DNA of 64,000 nt, taken from the NCBI RefSeq assembly GCF_009915765.1, contig NZ_JAABLQ010000001.1, forward strand, positions 310,001-374,000, in the 5' to 3' direction. Position numbers and translations under genes: made by a program. The notes below the pieces were generated by a model that saw only the letters and a program-made list of their open reading frames with translations, searched no databases and was not told where the DNA came from. Every line of letters begins with the position of its first letter. Position 1 is the stretch's first letter. The DNA is from Pannonibacter sp. XCT-53 (GTDB lineage: Bacteria; Pseudomonadota; Alphaproteobacteria; Rhizobiales; Stappiaceae). Below, in pieces: positions 59,700 through 64,000 of this stretch.

Positions 59700-60392
59700 G
59701 TGAGTGTCTGGAGCAGCATTGGCGCCATTGTCGCGGCCATCGGCGCGGGAGGCGTCCAGATCATCGACCGGCTCGTCCAGCTCGTGCTGGCGCGGCCCGA
59801 GGGCACCAGTTCGGTCGGCTTCACCGTGGCCATGATCGCCCTCTCGGCCAAGATGGCCAAGGCCGACGGGGTCGTCACCACCGACGAGGTGATCGCCTTC
59901 CGCGACCTGTTCGAGATCCCCTCCGGCGAGGAGGCCAACGTGGCGCGCCTGTTCAATCTCGCCAAGCAGGATATCGCCGGCTACGAGACCTACGCCAAGA
60001 AGCTCGCCGACCTGTTTCCCTATGACCGCAAGACCCTGCTCGACATTCTCGACGGGCTGTTCTCCATCGCCAAGGCGGACGGGGTCGTGCATCCCGACGA
60101 GGTGCAGTATCTGGAGAGGGTCAGCCAGATCTTCGGGCTCGACCAGCGCGAGTTCGCCAAGGTCCTGGCCCGGCACGTGCGGGAGCGGTCCAATCCCTAT
60201 CTCGTGCTCGGCATCTCGCCGGACGCCAGCGACGAGGCGGTGAAGGCGCATTACCGGCGGGAAGTGCGCGAAACCCACCCGGACGTGATGATTGCCCGCG
60301 GCGTGCCCGAGGAATTCGTCCGGATTGCCAATGACCGGCTGGCCGCTCTCAATGCGGCCTATGCCCAGATCAGTGCGGAGCGCGGCCTGTGA
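59700..60392 (+). CDS. DjlA-like protein with TerB and J domains
   Basis: 230 residues from a GTG at 59700. One hydrophobic N-terminal segment (IGAIVAAIGAGGVQIIDRLVQLVL), a TerB domain (about 40-150; SAKMAKADGVVTTDEVIAFRDLFEI, LFSIAKADGVVHPDEVQYLERV), then a J domain (about 165-228) with intact His-Pro-Asp (YRREVRETHPDVMIARG). DjlA is a membrane-anchored DnaJ co-chaperone acting on DnaK. The stop overlaps the amidase start (GTGA), so the two are translated together. Confidence 0.9.
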   Translation: MSVWSSIGAIVAAIGAGGVQIIDRLVQLVLARPEGTSSVGFTVAMIALSAKMAKADGVVTTDEVIAFRDLFEIPSGEEANVARLFNLAKQDIAGYETYAKKLADLFPYDRKTLLDILDGLFSIAKADGVVHPDEVQYLERVSQIFGLDQREFAKVLARHVRERSNPYLVLGISPDASDEAVKAHYRREVRETHPDVMIARGVPEEFVRIANDRLAALNAAYAQISAERGL

Positions 60393-61150
60393 GTGTGAAG
60401 ACGGATTGCGGCTTGGCCGCCAAGGTGCATCCCTCGCCCAACCACAACGACCGGCGCCCCGGCGCCGCCATCGACATGATCGTGCTGCATTACACCGGGA
60501 TGCAGGACGGCGAGAGTGCGTTGCAGCGGCTGTGCGATCCGCGCGCCGAGGTGTCGGCGCATTATCTCGTCGAGGAGGACGGGGCAGTCCTGCAATGCGT
60601 GCCTGAAGCCCGGCGAGCCTGGCACGCGGGCACGTCGTTCTGGAAGGGAGAGACCGACATCAACTCCCGCTCGATCGGCATCGAGATCGTCAATCCCGGC
60701 CATGCCTGGGGCTATCGCCCTTTCCCGCCGGCGCAGGTGGAGGCGGTCATCGCCCTCGTCGCCGACATTGCAGCCCGTCATGCCATCGCCCCCTGGCGGA
60801 TCCTCGCGCATTCGGATGTGGCGCCCGAGCGCAAGGACGATCCGGGCGAGCTGTTTCCCTGGGACCTCCTGGCCGCGCGCGGGCTCGTGCATCATGTGCC
60901 GCCGGTCCCGGTCAGTGGCGGGCGCTTCTTCCAGGAAGGTGAGAGCGGGCAGCCGATCGAGGCGTTGCAGTCGATGCTGGCCATCTACGGCTACAACATC
61001 CGCGTCAGCGGCGTGTTCGACGCGCAGACGGCCGCGGTGGTCCGCGCCTTCCAGCGACACTTCCGCCCCGAGCGCGTGGACGGCATCGCCGATGCCTCGA
61101 CGATTGCCACGCTGCATCAGCTGCTGACCAGCCTGCCGGCCCTGGACTGA
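60389..61150 (+). CDS. N-acetylmuramoyl-L-alanine amidase, AmpD-like, with peptidoglycan-binding domain
   Basis: 253 residues from a GTG at 60389 that overlaps the upstream stop. Amidase_2 domain (about 10-165): HPSPNHNDRRPGAAIDMIVLHYTGM with the first zinc histidine, SAHYLVEEDGAVLQCVPE, AWHAGTSFW, SIGIEIVNPGH, and AHSDVAPERKDDPG with the second histidine and the Asp ligand. A PG_binding_1 domain follows (about 185-250). There is no signal peptide, as in cytoplasmic AmpD, which recycles anhydro-muropeptides. The extra binding domain is shared with AmiD-like proteins. Confidence 0.9.
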   Translation: MSVKTDCGLAAKVHPSPNHNDRRPGAAIDMIVLHYTGMQDGESALQRLCDPRAEVSAHYLVEEDGAVLQCVPEARRAWHAGTSFWKGETDINSRSIGIEIVNPGHAWGYRPFPPAQVEAVIALVADIAARHAIAPWRILAHSDVAPERKDDPGELFPWDLLAARGLVHHVPPVPVSGGRFFQEGESGQPIEALQSMLAIYGYNIRVSGVFDAQTAAVVRAFQRHFRPERVDGIADASTIATLHQLLTSLPALD

Positions 61151-61537
61151 CCCGGGTCCGGCGGAGCGCTGCAACTTGAGGGTGTTCTCATGACGGTGCC
61201 TTGCCGCAGGGGCAGGGTGCCCGGGTTCCCTTTGGGAAGGTCATTCCGGCGCCGCTCCCTGATTTCGCGGCAGGGCGTGCAGATCAGTTCTTGCCCGATC
61301 CAGACGTCTTCCCGAGCGTCTCCGCAGTGCGGCCGCAACATGCCGTATTGCTGCCCGGATCTTGCCTGATTCTGCAGGAATTGACGAAAAATCATCTTTG
61401 ATTTCGCCATATTATCCTTAACGTCTGTAACATTTCGTGATTGATCCTGGCCCATTCTGGCCCAAGGTCGCGGTCATTTCTCTGCGCCTCGACAAAACCG
61501 CTGACCGATCAAAAAACAAAAAACGGAGTAAGACTGG
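61151..61537. other. 387-bp spacer
   Basis: No supported coding sequence. Bases 61370-61430 are AT-rich and probably hold the promoter of the transglycosylase. I see no clear operator. Confidence 0.5.
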
Positions 61538-62233
61538 ATGTCTCAGTCGCGCACGACCTTGCGCCGGGCCGCGCTTGGCCTTCTCGCCCTTCTTCTGTCC
61601 GTCGCCACAACCACCGCACCCGTCCAGGCGAGCGGCGGCCGCGCGCTGCTGCCGAAGCCCGGCATCGAAGCAGGCAAGACCAAGACGAAACCGCACATGC
61701 GCGAAGTGCTCGTCGAGGATGATTCCGGCGTGCTGCGTCCGGCGCTGCGTCCGGTCGACGAGGCGGTGCCCGCCGGGCTCGTGATCACCCGCAAGGGCAA
61801 GCCCGGCGCCGCCGCGACCGCCGACCGCACGGCCGATGCCACCGCGCCGCGCGGGCCGAGCGACCGGTTCGACGCCCTCATCGCCGAGGCGGCTGCCCGC
61901 CACGGCGTTCCGCTGGCGCTCGCCCATGCGGTGATCAAGGTGGAGAGCAACTACAATCCCCGCGCCCGCGGCAGTGCCGGCGAAGTCGGCCTGATGCAGA
62001 TCAAGCCGGCCACCGCCCGTGGCCTCGGCTTCCGGGGCTCGGTCCGCGCCCTCTATGACCCGGCCACCAATCTGGAATGGGGCATGCGCTACCTCGCCGG
62101 CGCCCACAAGCTCGCCTCCGGCGACACCTGCGGCACGGTGCTGCGCTACAACGCCGGTCACTTCGCCAAGCGCATGAACCCGACCAGCAAGCGCTACTGC
62201 GGCAAGGTCAAGGTCATCCTGGCCTCCGCCTGA
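61538..62233 (+). CDS. Lytic transglycosylase (SLT domain)
   Basis: 231 residues. Signal peptide (LRRAALGLLALLLSVATTTAPVQAS), a polar linker to about residue 105, then the SLT domain with HAVIKVESNYNPRARGSAGEVGLMQIKP: E136 is the catalytic acid and GLMQI the family motif. It ends with LRYNAGHFAKRMNPTSKRYC. It cleaves the glycan strand to 1,6-anhydro products, which the AmpD-like amidase encoded upstream could recycle. Same strand as that gene but 387 bp apart. Confidence 0.92.
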   Translation: MSQSRTTLRRAALGLLALLLSVATTTAPVQASGGRALLPKPGIEAGKTKTKPHMREVLVEDDSGVLRPALRPVDEAVPAGLVITRKGKPGAAATADRTADATAPRGPSDRFDALIAEAAARHGVPLALAHAVIKVESNYNPRARGSAGEVGLMQIKPATARGLGFRGSVRALYDPATNLEWGMRYLAGAHKLASGDTCGTVLRYNAGHFAKRMNPTSKRYCGKVKVILASA

Positions 62234-62269
62234 TCCGCCGCATCGCGCTGCAGCCGCTGCCCGGAAAGC

Positions 62270-63022
62270 CTACAGGAACTTCCGGCGGCTGGCGGCCAGC
62301 GATGCGGGCTGGCGCACCGACACCGGTGTGCTGGCATCGGCGAGCGGCACGCCAAGCGCCGTCATCACCGGCACGACGCCGGCCCAGACCGGCAGGCCAA
62401 GGTCGCTCTCGTCATCGACCGGCCCGCCGGCCCGGCACTTCGCCGCCGCGTGCTCGATCTCGATGGCGATGATGCCGGTGGCCTTCAGCTCCTTCTCCGT
62501 CATCGGCCTGCTTTCGGCCCAGCGACCGGGCAGAAGGTGATCGGTGATGAGGGCGAGAGCCCGCTCGGCCTCGGCCGTATCGCCGAGCTCCCGGACCCGT
62601 CCGTGCACGATGGCGGAGCGGTAGTTGACCGAGTTGTGGAAGGCGGCGCGGGCAACGACCAGGCCGTCGATCAGGGTCACGGCGAGCGTCACCGGCGCAC
62701 CGGCCGGAAGGGCCTTCACGATCCGGGCCGCACCGGCTCCATGGATGTACAGCGTTGACCCGTCGCGGCCATAGGCCATCGGGATCACCATCGGCCGGTC
62801 CTCGTGGATGAAGCCGACATGGCCGACGAGGCCTGCGTCCAGGATGGCGTGCACGGCGTCCGCGTCATAGTCCGCGCGCCGGCCGTTGCGCACCCGGGCA
62901 TAGCGCGGCAGGGCCTTGCGGTCGACGGGGGCGGTCTCGCCGCTCGCCGGACCGGTTGCGGCTGTGTCGTTCCGGATGGTGTTGTGGGGCTCGTTCGGGG
63001 AGCTGGGCAGGGTCTCGGTCAT
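62270..63022 (-). CDS. Pyridoxamine 5'-phosphate oxidase-like flavoprotein
   Basis: 250 residues from the ATG at 63022. A split-barrel FMN-binding domain (about 40-190): DADAVHAILDAGLVGHVGFIHEDRPMVIPMAYG, LYIHGAGAARIVKAL, VNYRSAIVHGRVREL. This is the COG3467 group (Nim-like/PNPOx-like), which is often encoded beside MocR regulators, as here. The reaction is unknown; binding of FMN or a B6 vitamer is expected. The facing regulator and shared inverted repeats make joint control likely. Confidence 0.88.
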   Translation of the reverse strand: MTETLPSSPNEPHNTIRNDTAATGPASGETAPVDRKALPRYARVRNGRRADYDADAVHAILDAGLVGHVGFIHEDRPMVIPMAYGRDGSTLYIHGAGAARIVKALPAGAPVTLAVTLIDGLVVARAAFHNSVNYRSAIVHGRVRELGDTAEAERALALITDHLLPGRWAESRPMTEKELKATGIIAIEIEHAAAKCRAGGPVDDESDLGLPVWAGVVPVMTALGVPLADASTPVSVRQPASLAASRRKFL

Positions 63023-63101
63023 CGTCGGTCTCACGGGTGTTGCAGCCGGAGCGGTCACGGCGCGTGCAAGCCGCTTCCGCTGGTCCTGCACCCTGTGCTA
63101 A

Positions 63102-63152
63102 CAACTGGATCTGTTGAAGATCCACCTCTGCCAAATTCCGGAGATCCAGTTG
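63102..63152. promoter_or_regulatory. Operator region with three half-sites for the MocR regulator
   Basis: CAACTGGATCT (63102-63112) and AGATCCAGTTG (63142-63152) are perfect 11-bp inverted arms 29 bp apart, and a third AGATCCA copy lies between them at 63118-63124. MocR proteins typically bind such mixed direct and inverted half-sites. The region covers the regulator's start. Confidence 0.72.
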
Positions 63153-64000
63153 CTGGACGGCGTGATCGAGATCGACCGCAATGCCGCCGAAGGTCTGCCG
63201 CAGCAGATCTACGGAGCGGTCCGGCGGGCCGTGCTGGACGGGCGCCTGCCCCGGGGCGCGCGGCTGCCGTCCTCGCGGGCACTCGCCGAAAGCCTCGGCG
63301 TCTCGCGCAACAGCGTGAACCATGCATTCGAGCTGCTTGCAGCCGAGGGTATAATCGAGGTCCGTCCGGGGGCGGCCCCCCGACTGGCCCCGCCGGTGCG
63401 TCTGGACGGGGCCGGCGATGGCGCCACGCCGGCGGCCGGCCCGTCGGTGGACACACCGATCCGGCCCGCCGGTCTCTCGGCCCGTGGTCACCGCCTCACG
63501 GCCGATCCGCGTGGGCCCGACTGGATCTTCCGGCGCGGCGCCCTGCAGCCCGGTCTGCCGGACCCGGAGCTCTTTCCCACCGAACTCTGGGCGCGGGGCC
63601 TGCGCCGGGCGGTGCGGACGCTGCGCAGCGGCCTCCTCTATGACGAGCCGGCCGGGCTGCCGGTGTTGCGCGAGGCGCTGGCGGGCTATCTGGCGGCAGA
63701 ACGCGGCGTGCGGGCAAGCCCTGGGCAGATCCTGATCGTGTCGTCGATGCAGGCCGCGCTGTCGGCTCTGGCACAGGCCTTTGCCGACGAGGGCGACGCG
63801 GCCCTGGTGGAAAACCCTGGCTACACCGGCGCGCGGCTCGCCTTTCTCGGTGCGGGCCTCTCCGTCCATCCGCTGCCTGCGGACGAACGGGGGGCCGACA
63901 TCTCCCGCCTGCCGGCCGGCACGCCGACGCCGCGGCTGATCTATGTGACCCCGTCGCAGCACTATCCGCTCGGAGGGCGCATGACGCTCGACCGCCGGCT
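63150..64000 (+). CDS. MocR/PdxR family regulator (GntR HTH fused to aminotransferase domain), partial
   Basis: Runs off the right edge after 283 codons. A TTG at 63150 with GGAG six bases ahead is the likely start; a GTG at 63162 is the alternative. GntR winged helix (LPQQIYGAVRRAVLDGRLPRGARLPSSRALAESLGVSRNSVNHAFELLAAEG), a linker of about 60 residues, then the class I aminotransferase-like domain (LPVLREALAGYLAAERGV, ILIVSSMQAALSALAQAF, ALVENPGYTGARLAF, IYVTPSQHYPLGGRM). The PLP lysine lies beyond the edge. It is divergent from the pyridoxamine-oxidase-like gene, its likely target. Confidence 0.93.
   Translation, partial: MLDGVIEIDRNAAEGLPQQIYGAVRRAVLDGRLPRGARLPSSRALAESLGVSRNSVNHAFELLAAEGIIEVRPGAAPRLAPPVRLDGAGDGATPAAGPSVDTPIRPAGLSARGHRLTADPRGPDWIFRRGALQPGLPDPELFPTELWARGLRRAVRTLRSGLLYDEPAGLPVLREALAGYLAAERGVRASPGQILIVSSMQAALSALAQAFADEGDAALVENPGYTGARLAFLGAGLSVHPLPADERGADISRLPAGTPTPRLIYVTPSQHYPLGGRMTLDRR

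Noticed and set aside
57433..59703. A 756-codon frame antisense to the second GGDEF-EAL gene
   Set aside because: Mirror of the real gene, low-complexity composition, no ribosome site.

Overview
The window reads as a chromosomal stretch of a GC-rich alphaproteobacterium of the Hyphomicrobiales (Rhizobiales). The signs are a Brucella-type BA14K protein, two DUF2336 proteins, a TGA-N9-TCA iron box of the RirA type, TTAA-N7-TTAA (CtrA-type) boxes, an ArsR/methyltransferase (SahR-like) regulator in front of metF, and an LdtR-like MarR regulator. A Stappiaceae-like genus (Pannonibacter, Stappia) is my guess, not something the sequence proves. No rRNA, prophage, insertion sequence or CRISPR array is visible; one tRNA is present.

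Layout. 1-8.8 kb: an argO/argP exporter-regulator pair, small enzymes, cytochrome b561, a GNAT acetyltransferase, a SIMPL periplasmic protein, an AI-2E-type permease and tRNA-CAU. 8.9-14.8 kb: an iron-controlled four-gene operon of TonB receptor, SbmA/BacA-type ABC transporter, half-size HemS-like protein and ChaN-like protein. I read it as a haem uptake system that lacks the usual HmuTUV importer, and it is the best candidate for something undescribed. 14.9-18.5 kb: an Hyi-type isomerase and two tandem FAD amine oxidases. 18.6-24.3 kb: ettA, a large MscS channel and a DUF2336 protein. 24.6-29.5 kb: oxyR with a possible divergent small RNA, a SufR-like Fe-S regulator facing a small unknown ORF across a perfect operator, a GGDEF-EAL protein and DUF2293. 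29.6-38.8 kb: RidA and MOSC genes, then the methionine cluster sahR-metF-metH, then azoR.

39-64 kb: a 27-residue membrane protein, a second DUF2336 gene behind a CtrA-type box, an MFS/TetR pair, amidase, a LysE exporter, a PLP decarboxylase, BA14K, a HugZ-like protein, a chemotaxis receptor, an LdtR-like regulator next to a 1203-residue hydantoinase/oxoprolinase, a CelD-like acetyltransferase, ArsC, a second GGDEF-EAL protein, a TerB-J-domain protein overlapping an AmpD amidase, a lytic transglycosylase, and a pyridoxamine-oxidase-like gene facing a MocR regulator that runs off the window.

A genome-wide trait stands out. Spacers, and a few linker-coding stretches, carry short tandem arrays with 12-17 bp periods. 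There are also dispersed palindromic repeats (three copies of one family and one large inverted doublet). Many divergent gene pairs keep clear palindromic operators between them.
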